A stretch of 64,000 nucleotides of DNA from RGIG3528 sp045629005. Its GTDB lineage: Bacteria; Bacillota; Clostridia; Lachnospirales; Lachnospiraceae. A program made the position numbers and the translations under genes. The stretch spans positions 20,012 through 84,011 of the forward strand of contig JAZQQJ010000079.1 in assembly GCA_045629005.1 (NCBI GenBank), read 5' to 3'. The notes under the pieces are model-generated. The model saw only the letters and a program-made list of their open reading frames with translations, did no database searches and was not told the origin of the DNA. This document shows positions 51,020 to 59,903 of this stretch, one piece after another; position 1 is the first letter of the stretch; every line of letters begins with the position of its first letter.

Positions 51020-51061
51020 AAAAAAGTTGTCTATCGAAAAATCGGTAGGCAACTCTTTTTA
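51020..51061. terminator. Bidirectional terminator between convergent genes
   Basis: AAAAGTTGTCTATCG pairs with CGGTAGGCAACTCTTTT around AAAAAT. Confidence 0.8.
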
Positions 51062-51074
51062 TGGCAATTCTGCT

Positions 51075-51677
51075 TTATCGGTTAGACTTGTCTATGAGAT
51101 AATTAATATACCCCGAAAATGGGATTCCCGCCATATCACATAACTTCTCTGCTCTTGTCACGGCATCTAAAGCAATATAAGCCGTTGTTCGTTCTTTTGT
51201 GTCCTCGTACTTACCTTTGCAGGATTCATACAGATTTATAAGGTACTCATCACCTACAGAATCAATGTCGACTCCCGCAAGTTCGGTGCGCACTAAGTTT
51301 TCTACATATAAACTGATTGAAATATGGTTTCTCTTGGATGTCATCCGCATATTTCTTGTGTTTAAGTGGGTTAACATTAACGCCTTCGGCTTTGTTTCGG
51401 TCTTCTCTTCCGGTTCCGGAAGCACAACAATCTCTTGAACCGGTTCTTTTTCGGACTCCTGAATACTTTCTTTTTTACTCGATGTATCTTTCTTTTCTTT
51501 TTTGACTGTCGGTTTCACTACAGCTACAGAAACTTCATCAACAGGTTCCTTAGCATCCTGCTTTTCTTCTGCAGAGGACTCCTCAGCCGGTTCGACCATA
51601 AGGTTATCCTGAACTGCGGCCATTCTCTCTTCAAGGGAACTTTGCTTTTTCCTGAACGCATCAAGTTTACTTGCCAT
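51075..51677 (-). CDS. ParA partner with C-terminal ribbon-helix-helix fold
   Basis: A 200-aa protein. Residues ~25-100 are a flexible Glu/Lys/Pro-rich linker. The C-terminus TAYIALDAVTRAEKLCDMAG plus PFSGYINYLIDKS looks like a ribbon-helix-helix DNA-binding unit: one strand and two helices. It overlaps the end of parA by 11 nt. Together they make a type Ib-like partition pair in which this protein binds the centromere and activates ParA. Candidate sites are the GTGTT-rich region upstream of parA and the palindrome array at 62.6 kb. Confidence 0.72.
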   Translation of the reverse strand: MASKLDAFRKKQSSLEERMAAVQDNLMVEPAEESSAEEKQDAKEPVDEVSVAVVKPTVKKEKKDTSSKKESIQESEKEPVQEIVVLPEPEEKTETKPKALMLTHLNTRNMRMTSKRNHISISLYVENLVRTELAGVDIDSVGDEYLINLYESCKGKYEDTKERTTAYIALDAVTRAEKLCDMAGIPFSGYINYLIDKSNR

Positions 51678-52443
51678 CTTTTTTTATCCTTTCCAAAATT
51701 TCTTTTGTCAAAGCCTGATATTCCAACGCCATAGGTGATTTTGGTTTATATTCGTTAATGGCCTCTCTTAATTCCTTTGCATCATCTGCGGTTACCGAAA
51801 AACGTATTTTTGTTTTAAACATCTTTGCAAATTCGGGTTCAAGACTTTCAAATTTTTCAAGGTTAATTTCAGCCGATACAGTAGGTCTGTAACAGTTAAT
51901 CACGATCCCAAGTGGTTTTACATTAAAGCCGTTATAGTATTTACGTCCGGCTTTTATGTCAACGCACATCTGGATGCCTCCGGTGTAACTCAGGTCATTT
52001 GGATGTGACACAAGTACCACCCCGTCGGAACTTAATAATGCCATTTTCATCAAATTGCCGGGCTCCGGACCATTGTCGATAAGGATGTAATCGAATCCGT
52101 ATTCGGAATTTTTAATATATTCCATCGCCTCCTTAAGCAGATAAATGTCATCTATGCCGACAAAATTCTGTGAAAGCATCTTTCTTGAACCAACCATAAG
52201 GAATAAATTATTCCTCACCTCCATCACGGCCTCGTCCAGTGTAGCTGATGCCGTCAGGTAATCATAAACGGTTTTGTGTCCGTTTATATCAGCTCCGGTC
52301 ACCCCAGACAAATTACACTGAGCATCAAGGTCTATCATCAACACTTTTTTCTTATGGTATTTGGTTAGACAATAACCTACTTCAAATACAGTTGTTGTTT
52401 TCCCTGTACCGCCTTTAATGTTCCCAAACAAGATGGTTTTCAT
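51667..52443 (-). CDS. parA: ParA-family partition ATPase
   Basis: A 258-aa ATPase that moves plasmid copies apart before division. The deviant Walker A KGGTGKTT is at residues 10-17; DLDAQCNLSG and the Walker B region YILIDNGPEPG follow. Without an N-terminal helix-turn-helix it is a type Ib ParA. I start it at 52443 where GAGGAG precedes the ATG. The partner gene overlaps its end. The 480 nt upstream contain no gene and a dense repeat field. Confidence 0.93.
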   Translation of the reverse strand: MKTILFGNIKGGTGKTTTVFEVGYCLTKYHKKKVLMIDLDAQCNLSGVTGADINGHKTVYDYLTASATLDEAVMEVRNNLFLMVGSRKMLSQNFVGIDDIYLLKEAMEYIKNSEYGFDYILIDNGPEPGNLMKMALLSSDGVVLVSHPNDLSYTGGIQMCVDIKAGRKYYNGFNVKPLGIVINCYRPTVSAEINLEKFESLEPEFAKMFKTKIRFSVTADDAKELREAINEYKPKSPMALEYQALTKEILERIKKDGK

Positions 52444-52559
52444 TTGTCGTCTCCTCAATATTGTTTGTTATATGTCAAGTAAACATATCATTTTTTACAC
52501 ATATTTTCAATAGTCCGTTCGTAATAATTTTCCTGTTTTTCTTATACTATTTATTTCTA

Positions 52560-52800
52560 ATGTTTCTTCTACCCATTTAATGCGTCCCGTACACTTTACA
52601 CATTATGTTTCTTTTATTCCTTATGTGTGTGCGTTTCATTATATGTCTATTACGTTTTCTGTTTATATGATGTGTTTGATGTATTTAGTGTTGCAGATTT
52701 ATAATATGTTTTTTGTGTTAATTATGTGTTTCGTGTTTGTTGTGTTATTTATACTCAAAACACTTTTAACACGATTAACACATTACACACGCCTAACATA
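52560..52800. repeat. GTGTT/AACAC repeat field upstream of parA, candidate centromere
   Basis: This T/G-rich stretch contains many copies of TGTGTT or close forms (TTGTGTTAA, ATGTGTTTC, TTGTGTTA) followed by at least four inverted AACAC copies (AAAACACTTTTAACACG, TTAACACATTACACACG). Ribbon-helix-helix partition proteins bind clusters of short repeats near their own promoter, so this is a reasonable parS candidate. The stretch 52444-52939 holds no convincing gene. Confidence 0.45.
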
Positions 52801-52870
52801 TATAATAATGAAGCAAGTGCTAATATTGCATCCTGTGTTTAAAATCCACCCCACATAAACAGGTTTAAAA

Positions 52871-52878
52871 CCTATATT
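52871..52878 (+). promoter_or_regulatory. CCTATATT promoter motif
   Basis: Exact CCTATATT followed by ATTAATATCAAAG, 61 nt before the lipoprotein gene. Confidence 0.5.
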
Positions 52879-52939
52879 ATTAATATCAAAGAATAAACAG
52901 CTTTACTGTACTAAACAAAGAAAGGACATATGGAACAAA

Positions 52940-54520
52940 ATGCGTCAGAAAAAATTCTTCAAAGCAATGTCACTGTTATTAATATCGGCTTTACTTACCG
53001 CCACATTAGGATGTGGCAAAGAGGTAGTCGAAGAAGATCCAAAGACAGCATACCTTAAAACCTTGGAAAGCGGTAATTTTTACATTCGACACAGTAATTA
53101 TACCGTCGAAAAGCCGTATTTTGGGGAAGCAACCTTTTCAAAGGGTTCTACATTTGAAAAACAGAACAACGATGCTGTTATGTGGTTCCACGGAGATGAA
53201 GACAAAATCCCTGTTTTGTATGAAGGTGATTCGTTGATTTATTATTCAACAGACCCAATCAAAGAGGAATATACGCTTGAACGTTACGAACTTCTTCCTT
53301 ATACCATCGGCCTGTGCAAGATGACAGTATCTCCTTCCGGACGATTTAAGATAAAAACAGACGAAAACGAAAAGTGTACATATCCCGGAGCAGACACAGA
53401 CCAGATTCTCAATTTTGTTAATGATGAAGTAATCATTGATACTCTTGGCGGTGTTAAACTTCGTGCTTCTAAAGATGAAATCACTTTTGATGACGAAGGT
53501 AACGTCGTTAATGTATCAACGTCAGCCCTTACACGAGGAGGAACAATATTCGGTCTCGAAAGGGGTGAAACATATTCCTGCGAAATCTACGAAGGAACTA
53601 TCGGAACCCTCTTTAACTTTACAGCCGACGTATTGCCGATTGTTCACTGGGAAACCTATACAAGTGTTGATTACAATTTTGAATCAAGAACCATAATGAA
53701 CATCCCGATCCCGGATGATTTTAAATCCGGATATTATATGGTTAACGGAATCGGATTATTCCGCTATGTCAAACTTTCAGAAGAACTTTCGGATTATGAT
53801 TTGCAGGAATTAGGCGTTTCTACAGCCGAAGAATACATTAATACTTGCGCATTAAGCTATACGCTGCCAACAATTGATGTTAACAAAGTAGACTATAATG
53901 TTCCCAATCCTCAACCCGAAACCGAAACACTGATTGAACTTGAACAGCCGGAAGAAATAAAAGCTGCGACATATGGCATTGATTACCAGGCATTGCTTGA
54001 ACAGATAGCAAAGCTTGAACAGCCAGAAGAAGAGCCTCAGACAGAAATTCTGTATGATGAGGAAGGCAACAGAATCGAATCCGCTGAATATTATATTCCT
54101 AAAATTGCTGATGTCACAGTAGAAGATAACGCAGTGTACACATTCACTATAAAGCTTTCAGGATATGATTATATGAATGTTGAAAAGCTGATGGTAAACG
54201 TCAATTTCCCCGAAAAAGATGTTAATGTGTACGTTTTAAAAGCGAAGGCAGTAGATAATTCAATTATCTTTAAGATGCCCGTACCGGAAGGCTTTGCGGG
54301 AATTTGCCGTGTAACAGTTTACAATGCAAAATATAATTTCTCACTCGGAATTGAACTTGCTGAAAAGACAAATAACGCGTCAGAACAGTCAAGTCAGTCC
54401 GGCAGTGAAATCATTCCAAAGAATGATGAAAAAACAAATGTAAACGAGTATGTGCCGATAGACCGTGATTCTACCGATGTCGAGCCGAACGTACAGGAGG
54501 GCGAATCAAATGAACAGTAG
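52940..54520 (+). CDS. Large probable lipoprotein (526 aa)
   Basis: The N-terminus KKFFKAMSLLLISALLTATLGC is a lipoprotein signal, with Cys about residue 25 as the acylation site; the -3 to -1 positions (TLG) are acceptable but not ideal. The rest is acidic, probably beta-rich and outside the membrane, ending in a Gln/Ser/Asn-rich tail. No family recognised. Its stop overlaps the start of the CpaF-like ATPase gene by 11 nt, so the two are made together and may act in one envelope machine. GAAAGGA lies about 13 nt before the ATG. Confidence 0.8.
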   Translation: MRQKKFFKAMSLLLISALLTATLGCGKEVVEEDPKTAYLKTLESGNFYIRHSNYTVEKPYFGEATFSKGSTFEKQNNDAVMWFHGDEDKIPVLYEGDSLIYYSTDPIKEEYTLERYELLPYTIGLCKMTVSPSGRFKIKTDENEKCTYPGADTDQILNFVNDEVIIDTLGGVKLRASKDEITFDDEGNVVNVSTSALTRGGTIFGLERGETYSCEIYEGTIGTLFNFTADVLPIVHWETYTSVDYNFESRTIMNIPIPDDFKSGYYMVNGIGLFRYVKLSEELSDYDLQELGVSTAEEYINTCALSYTLPTIDVNKVDYNVPNPQPETETLIELEQPEEIKAATYGIDYQALLEQIAKLEQPEEEPQTEILYDEEGNRIESAEYYIPKIADVTVEDNAVYTFTIKLSGYDYMNVEKLMVNVNFPEKDVNVYVLKAKAVDNSIIFKMPVPEGFAGICRVTVYNAKYNFSLGIELAEKTNNASEQSSQSGSEIIPKNDEKTNVNEYVPIDRDSTDVEPNVQEGESNEQ

Positions 54521-56348
54521 TCTGAACATCCAAGAGTTTAAGATTGTAGACGTAACAGCGCTTAACGATCTCGAAGACAAATTTAGAAATAAAAAAAGAG
54601 AAACTCAACTGTTCCCTTGGGCCGAAAATGTAAGTTTTGAAGAACTTGCAACAATCATCATGCCCGACAACTCCAAAGCTTCCCTTGACGAGCATCCTCT
54701 TTATCTGTCGGTGTCGGAACACAGAACAGATATTGGAATCAATAATCTGTTAAACATGACAGAAGAATATATACGCACAATGCAAGACAAAGAACAGTTT
54801 CAGCTGCTCTCTCTCTCCGCAGATATTAAAGACGATAAAATCGTTCTCATAACTTTTGTCAGAAGTTACGGCCCTTTATTCAACCTTTCAGGCCTTTTCA
54901 GCGAAACAGAAGAGTCTGTTGTAAAAGAAACAGTCGAGAAAACAGTTTTGCACGGTGAATTACAGATCCCAGAAGAGTTAAAAAACTTCAGTTACACTGA
55001 AAGCCAATTGGCTAGTCACCGCCAAGCTGTTTCAAATCAGCGTGAGGCAAGAAAACGTGCAACTAAAGAGTTGCCCTTCTTAAATCAGCTTGATGAATAT
55101 GTTCCCGAAATTTTGCCGAACCCCATTGATGTTGCTGAATTAATATATAAAGTCGACAAGCAGGACGAGAAAAAGCGTCTCTCCGGTTCCGTCCAGGACT
55201 TCAACAAGGCTTTCAGTGAAATAATGAAGTATTACTCAAACGGTACCGAGTACAATACATATATCTCGACCATTCGTGAAGAATATTCCCGTGAGCAGTT
55301 CGATAAAGAAGTCGAAAAACTTGTTTTTGATAATTTTGTTTCGCCGGGGCTACTTGTAAAAGAAGACATGCCTGAAATGTTAAAGAAACTTAACAGAAAC
55401 CTCTTTCATTTAGGCCCTATACAGGATTTGATAGATGACCCTATCATCACAGACATTCAGATCACGGGACCGTACGCAATCAGGGTTAGGGTTAAAGGGC
55501 TTACCTACTTATCAGATACGACTTTTGTAGACCTGTCGGATTACTTCAGATTCATTGATATGATTGCAAACCGATGCAATATTTCGATGAACATTCCCGA
55601 ACAGACCTTCACTTACGCCGCCGACGATGATTATATCCTGCGTATGACGTTAACGTCTTCCTATGTAACATCTGAAAGATGGCCTTATCTGCACATCAGA
55701 AAGATAAGCAGAAAGAAAATGCTCAGTGAAGACCTTCTGAATGCCGGAATGTTTGATGAAAAAGTAATGAATTATCTGCTTGATTGTGGCCGGCACAGCC
55801 GTGGTGTAGTTATTGCAGGAAGGCCTGGTTCAGGTAAAACAATCTTCCTCAACTGGTTCCTCGAAGAAGCCTACGAGCAGTCAGCAGCAATCCTCTGTAT
55901 ACAGGAGAACGACGAGTTGTTCGCTTACCGTAAAGGTGTTATGTTTGAACACGTTGTTAATTATACTACAGGGTATGAAGAGCCGATTGACCTTGAAGGT
56001 CTTGGCAGACTCGCCCTTGTAGCCGGAGCCAACGTATTCATCATCGGTGAAGCAAAAGGCCCTGAAATCTGTTCAGCCATTACGCTTTCCAACTCCGGAT
56101 GTCGTACGGCAATTACAATTCACAGTAATTCATCAACAGATACGATTGATAAAATGGCAGACCTCGCAATGAGAGGTTACGCAAAAGACATGTCACAGGC
56201 AAAGAAAATGCTTACCTCATTCCAGACTATCATATACCTTGAAGACTTCAAGGTTAAGGAAATCTCGGAAGTAACAGGATATGACATGCAGACAGACGAA
56301 GTACAGTATAATTACATCTATCGTAATCCTTACTTCGATAAGCAGTAA
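54510..56348 (+). CDS. CpaF/TadA/VirB11-family secretion ATPase
   Basis: A 612-aa ATPase. About residues 300-400 form the N-terminal domain before the motor; Walker A GRPGSGKT is at 437-444, the Asp-box-like ENDELFAY and Walker B FIIGEAKGPE follow, then TAITIHSNSSTDTIDKM, all typical of CpaF. The N-terminal ~290 residues are an unusual extension. Firmicute conjugation systems generally lack VirB11, so it may power a Tad-type pilus or an unknown envelope system. No TadB/TadC or pilin gene is seen beside it. CAGGAGGG precedes the ATG. Confidence 0.9.
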   Translation: MNSSLNIQEFKIVDVTALNDLEDKFRNKKRETQLFPWAENVSFEELATIIMPDNSKASLDEHPLYLSVSEHRTDIGINNLLNMTEEYIRTMQDKEQFQLLSLSADIKDDKIVLITFVRSYGPLFNLSGLFSETEESVVKETVEKTVLHGELQIPEELKNFSYTESQLASHRQAVSNQREARKRATKELPFLNQLDEYVPEILPNPIDVAELIYKVDKQDEKKRLSGSVQDFNKAFSEIMKYYSNGTEYNTYISTIREEYSREQFDKEVEKLVFDNFVSPGLLVKEDMPEMLKKLNRNLFHLGPIQDLIDDPIITDIQITGPYAIRVRVKGLTYLSDTTFVDLSDYFRFIDMIANRCNISMNIPEQTFTYAADDDYILRMTLTSSYVTSERWPYLHIRKISRKKMLSEDLLNAGMFDEKVMNYLLDCGRHSRGVVIAGRPGSGKTIFLNWFLEEAYEQSAAILCIQENDELFAYRKGVMFEHVVNYTTGYEEPIDLEGLGRLALVAGANVFIIGEAKGPEICSAITLSNSGCRTAITIHSNSSTDTIDKMADLAMRGYAKDMSQAKKMLTSFQTIIYLEDFKVKEISEVTGYDMQTDEVQYNYIYRNPYFDKQ

Positions 56349-56353
56349 ACTCC

Positions 56354-56379
56354 AGAGTCCTCTTCGGGGGACTCTTTTT
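56354..56379 (+). terminator. Terminator after the CpaF-like gene
   Basis: AGAGTCC pairs with GGACTCT around a TCTTCGGG loop, then Ts. Confidence 0.85.
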
Positions 56380-56415
56380 AATGTTTTCAATTTCCTCTGA
56401 TAATCAAGTTTTGCA

Positions 56416-56423
56416 CCTATATT
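56416..56423 (+). promoter_or_regulatory. CCTATATT promoter motif
   Basis: Exact CCTATATT followed by ATTTCATAAATG, 33 nt before the start at 56457. Confidence 0.55.
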
Positions 56424-56456
56424 ATTTCATAAATGAAAGATATGAGGTTAATGGAC

Positions 56457-57473
56457 ATGAAAATATACTCCACAATATACCCCGACGGTAACATGGAGGT
56501 TAAAGAAAATCTTGTGGAAAACAATACGCTTGAATATTCCTGTGACGGACTAGAGCTTATCCTCAAAAACTTCCAAGAAATCGGGCAATTATCCAGAGGG
56601 GAACTGAACACAAAAAACATAAAAATAATTCACGCTCCATCCATGGACGAAAACACTCCGGTTGGTCTGGAACAAATTGCGCAGGCAGCATATACAGATT
56701 ATTTCAATGACCTGTTTAATGCCGTGCAGGAACTCCAGAATAGCCAAAAAACATCCAAAATCGGACTTATTCTACACATAAACAAGCCTAAAGACTTTAA
56801 TGCGGACGCAATGATACTGTTACATCAAATGCTTAACAATAAAACCTTTGATGTCCACATTGAAAATCTTACAGGTTCAATCCAGGATGCAACGAGCCTT
56901 GACCGAACAATTAAGAATTTAAGAGCAGGCGCTTCCTATCCTCAGATTTTTCCTTGTGTGAATATCTGCCACACCATAATGGTGTGGGAATCATCATACT
57001 CCCAGTATCCGCAGGACATAACACTTTGGGATTTTACAAAACACTTCTTTTACCTGTTCAGCAAATATCACGGCGGATTAATTCATCTTTCTTCAATCCG
57101 TAAAGACGGGTCCGACTGCGGACACGGGGTTCCCTTCGAATCCGGCAACAGATTCGACAGATACTTAATGGAAAATATTATCTCGCTGTATCAGATATTC
57201 TGCGCTCCCTACAATATCCCCATCACGTTCAGCGTAAAAGAGCCTGATTCAGAATCCATTGATGGTTATATGTCAACTTATGCGATGTTTGCCTCCATGA
57301 GTCTCCGTCATGAAGAGTCTCTGGATTCTTTCCTTGCAAACAGCCTCTTTAATGCTATTGACGAACAGCGCATCAATGATACAGAACAGCGAGACCTGAT
57401 AGATTTTCAGCCTTCTGATCCTGAGGAAGACGAAGATTCAGATCCTCCGGAATTTAACGTTGTTGAATTCTAA
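56457..57473 (+). CDS. Unrecognised 338-aa protein upstream of the diguanylate cyclase
   Basis: A soluble protein without recognised motifs; the C-terminal 30 residues are very acidic (DPEEDEDSDPPEF). I start it at 56457 (MKIYSTIYPDGN), 8 nt after GAGGT; an in-frame ATG at 56433 lies too near the promoter motif. It is followed after 19 nt by the GGDEF protein and probably shares its transcript. A partner or input role for the cyclase is possible. Confidence 0.75.
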   Translation: MKIYSTIYPDGNMEVKENLVENNTLEYSCDGLELILKNFQEIGQLSRGELNTKNIKIIHAPSMDENTPVGLEQIAQAAYTDYFNDLFNAVQELQNSQKTSKIGLILHINKPKDFNADAMILLHQMLNNKTFDVHIENLTGSIQDATSLDRTIKNLRAGASYPQIFPCVNICHTIMVWESSYSQYPQDITLWDFTKHFFYLFSKYHGGLIHLSSIRKDGSDCGHGVPFESGNRFDRYLMENIISLYQIFCAPYNIPITFSVKEPDSESIDGYMSTYAMFASMSLRHEESLDSFLANSLFNAIDEQRINDTEQRDLIDFQPSDPEEDEDSDPPEFNVVEF

Positions 57474-57492
57474 AAACAAGAAAGGCATATGT

Positions 57493-58575
57493 ATGATTAA
57501 AATATACAAAGCAATAATCAACTATCTGTTTGACGATACCAGAGTCCGCTTTGCTTTTAAGGGTGTAGTAAGGGTATATGCCATACTTGCGTTAATTTCA
57601 TTTTTCTGCATGCTTGCTACTCAGAGTGTTTTAGCTGTTAGCGTGTCTGCAGTAAACGTCCTCTTACACCTGATAACCCTGTTTTTCCAAGACAGACACC
57701 CGACAAAAAGCGCAAAATACCGCTGTGTTTTAATCTGGAACATGCTGTTTTATACAGGAATTATATTTATTGTCGGATATAATTCGGGTTATACTCTGTA
57801 TCTTCTCACAATAGCCCCTGTAGCTACGAGCATACAATATACACAGAAACACGCACACGAAAAATCTTATATCCAGCCCTGGTTATACACTATAGTATGC
57901 ACCGCTGTTATTATCGGGGTGTACTCGTTAATGAATGTTGACCTCGAACTCTTTACTCCCATTGTAAAACTTCCGGTAGCTTCGGTTTTTAACATCTTTA
58001 AGGTCAATATCGCTGTTGTCAGCGTTGTACAGGTATCTATTCTGATGGCCTTAAAAACAAACGCATCAAATTACGAAGAATCCACACGATTCCTTTCTAC
58101 TCTTGATACTCTTACAGGCCTGAGAAACAGACAGAACCTTTTTAACGAACTTGCTAAAAATAAAAGCGAATTGTTCTGCGCTGCCATCATAGATATTGAT
58201 GATTTCAAAAAGTTCAACGATACCTATGGTCATAATAACGGTGACATAGTATTAAAGGAAGTTGCTTCTCAGTTAGCAGATATAGAGGCCCGCAATCCGG
58301 GGATCCTGTCCTGCAGATGGGGCGGGGAGGAATTTGTCCTTGTCGGTACTACATTTGATTCATTCCTGATATTAAAGAGGGAACTTGAACTTCTTGTATT
58401 AAGCCGAGGACATACTCCATTCCCTATAGCCGGTGTTGAGGAATATATAACCATTACTGGTGGTCTTACAAAATATCAGCATAAAGATACGCTTGATTCA
58501 TTGATCAGCCGAGCTGACGCATTCCTGTATTTGGGAAAAAACAAAGGCAAATGCAGGATTATTTCCGAAGAATAA
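57493..58575 (+). CDS. Membrane-bound diguanylate cyclase (GGDEF)
   Basis: A 360-aa protein with five or six membrane segments in residues ~20-195 and a GGDEF domain at ~200-360. The entry motif DTLTGLRNRQNL and the active-site motif RWGGEEF (GGEEF at 277-281) are intact, so it should make c-di-GMP from two GTP. I saw no clear RxxD inhibitory site before the motif. I start it at 57493 after AAGAAAGG rather than in the overlap with the previous gene. It is the only GGDEF protein in the window with intact active-site residues. Confidence 0.9.
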   Translation: MIKIYKAIINYLFDDTRVRFAFKGVVRVYAILALISFFCMLATQSVLAVSVSAVNVLLHLITLFFQDRHPTKSAKYRCVLIWNMLFYTGIIFIVGYNSGYTLYLLTIAPVATSIQYTQKHAHEKSYIQPWLYTIVCTAVIIGVYSLMNVDLELFTPIVKLPVASVFNIFKVNIAVVSVVQVSILMALKTNASNYEESTRFLSTLDTLTGLRNRQNLFNELAKNKSELFCAAIIDIDDFKKFNDTYGHNNGDIVLKEVASQLADIEARNPGILSCRWGGEEFVLVGTTFDSFLILKRELELLVLSRGHTPFPIAGVEEYITITGGLTKYQHKDTLDSLISRADAFLYLGKNKGKCRIISEE

Positions 58576-58589
58576 ACCTGATACAGCAT

Positions 58590-58617
58590 AAAAGAGCCAA
58601 ACCAAGGCTCTTTTTTG
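58590..58617 (+). terminator. Terminator after the diguanylate cyclase
   Basis: AAAGAGCC pairs with GGCTCTTT around AAACCAA, then Ts. Confidence 0.85.
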
Positions 58618-58626
58618 TTTTGTATG

Positions 58627-58634
58627 CCTATCTT
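58627..58634 (+). promoter_or_regulatory. Promoter motif variant CCTATCTT
   Basis: CCTATCTT followed by ATATACAGG lies 42 nt before the 103-aa gene. Confidence 0.45.
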
Positions 58635-58676
58635 ATATACAGGACTTCTTAATCCATTTAAGAAAGGTATGAAATT

Positions 58677-58988
58677 ATGCAGGAAATTACTCGTAACTCG
58701 CTAACAGATGTTCACTTTACGAATTTCGATGAATGTGTATACCGCGGAATTCTGATGTCTCTTGAACAGGAAGATTATTCGTTTTGGCATAACTTACATC
58801 TTGTTCTGCCTCAGGGGCCCGATTACAAACAAGGGAAAACGGGAACCATTCCGTATTTAGACAATATTCCGGTAATCGAAAGTGAATCCTCGAATCCTCC
58901 CAGTGGAGATGCTCAGCTCCGTCGTGCTTTATCTAAAGCACTTGATTACATAGACACCAATTATTCTGCTTTCGAAAAGTATATTTAA
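58677..58988 (+). CDS. Unrecognised 103-aa protein
   Basis: A small acidic protein with no family I know. AAGAAAGG lies 12 nt before the ATG. Its stop codon is one base before the start of the HNH gene, so translation of the two is coupled. In such pairs the small protein may control the nuclease, but this is inference from spacing alone. Confidence 0.65.
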   Translation: MQEITRNSLTDVHFTNFDECVYRGILMSLEQEDYSFWHNLHLVLPQGPDYKQGKTGTIPYLDNIPVIESESSNPPSGDAQLRRALSKALDYIDTNYSAFEKYI

Positions 58989-58989
58989 T

Positions 58990-59547
58990 ATGTATCCGCT
59001 GTTGGTAAAAAAGGAGCTTCTTACCAAGCGTCAGCAGTTTGCTCTCAAACGGTTAAAACTGACCGATAATGGGGATTCACTTTCGGGAGCATTAACAAAG
59101 CGCCAAAAAGATAAGCTCATTGATTATTGCAAAAAGAACCATATCAGGTACCACATAGATAATGATTTTGGCAAAAGAAATAATTACAGGGCGACATATT
59201 TTGAAGGCAATCGTCCCGTGATAGGCAATAAATATTTTTGCGCATACTGTGGAATGCTGATTTCAAGACGGAATGTAACAGTTGATCATATTTATCCCGT
59301 CCATCTTGCTGATACGGATTTTAAAACGCAACGGATATTATCCCGAAAAGGGTGGAAATCAATTAATGATGTCCATAATCTTGTTGCCGCATGCCGAAGA
59401 TGTAACTCGCGAAAAAGAGATAAAACCGGCCTGTGGATTCTCCGTGGTAAAATTGGCAAAAGTAACGTTTTCTGGGCAATACGTCATTTAATAAGAATTG
59501 CAGTCGTGGGAGCTGTAATATATTATTGCTATACATATTTTATGTAA
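58990..59547 (+). CDS. HNH endonuclease-like protein with C-terminal membrane segment
   Basis: A 185-aa protein. The HNH core is complete: CAYCG, VDHIYPVH, NDVHNLVAACRRCNSRK with its second Cys pair, so it should bind zinc and cut nucleic acid. The last ~25 residues (IAVVGAVIYYCYTYFM) form a membrane helix, which is odd for an HNH nuclease and suggests action at the cell membrane, where entering DNA passes. The N-terminal ~80 residues are basic. Coupled to the 103-aa gene upstream. Confidence 0.8.
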   Translation: MYPLLVKKELLTKRQQFALKRLKLTDNGDSLSGALTKRQKDKLIDYCKKNHIRYHIDNDFGKRNNYRATYFEGNRPVIGNKYFCAYCGMLISRRNVTVDHIYPVHLADTDFKTQRILSRKGWKSINDVHNLVAACRRCNSRKRDKTGLWILRGKIGKSNVFWAIRHLIRIAVVGAVIYYCYTYFM

Positions 59548-59588
59548 GATTGGGGTAATTCTTTTATTTGAAAGGGGATTTATTTGTT

Positions 59589-59801
59589 ATGGTAACTTGC
59601 CAGGAATGCAAATATTACAATCGAACCTTTGAAGAAGGCCGAAGTAATTATGTTTGCGAAAACTTAAAGGGATTGGCTTTTCCCACCCCAACGGATTATT
59701 GTTCAAGGGCGGAACGCAAAGAATCTTCCTACAATGATTCAAAAGCACTGGAAACAATCCTCGCTCAGGTTTATCGCGAAAGAAAACTAAAGAATATTTA
59801 A
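59589..59801 (+). CDS. Small Cys-containing protein (70 aa)
   Basis: Starts MVTCQECKYYNRTF; Cys residues at 4, 7, ~21 and ~35 could bind one zinc. This pattern (CxxCkyY ... C ... C) is common in short phage and plasmid proteins of unknown function. GAAAGGGG lies 11 nt before the ATG; a TTG in frame at 59568 is less likely. It follows the HNH gene and ends before a terminator. Confidence 0.6.
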   Translation: MVTCQECKYYNRTFEEGRSNYVCENLKGLAFPTPTDYCSRAERKESSYNDSKALETILAQVYRERKLKNI

Positions 59802-59806
59802 GCACA

Positions 59807-59848
59807 AGAAGTGCCTGGTGTACGCCTCGCACTTCTTATTTTTTTTTC
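59807..59848 (+). terminator. Terminator after the small Cys protein gene
   Basis: AAGAAGTGC pairs with GCACTTCTT around a 14-nt loop, then nine Ts after one A. Confidence 0.8.
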
Positions 59849-59903
59849 GAATTCATCTACTTTCCTAATGTATTTAAAAAACAAACCTAAAGGAGGAACA
59901 AAA

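Noticed and set aside
52580..52858. 92-codon plus-strand reading frame
   Set aside because: Low-complexity T/G-rich sequence, no ribosome site, no promoter motif in position, and it lies in the repeat field next to parA.
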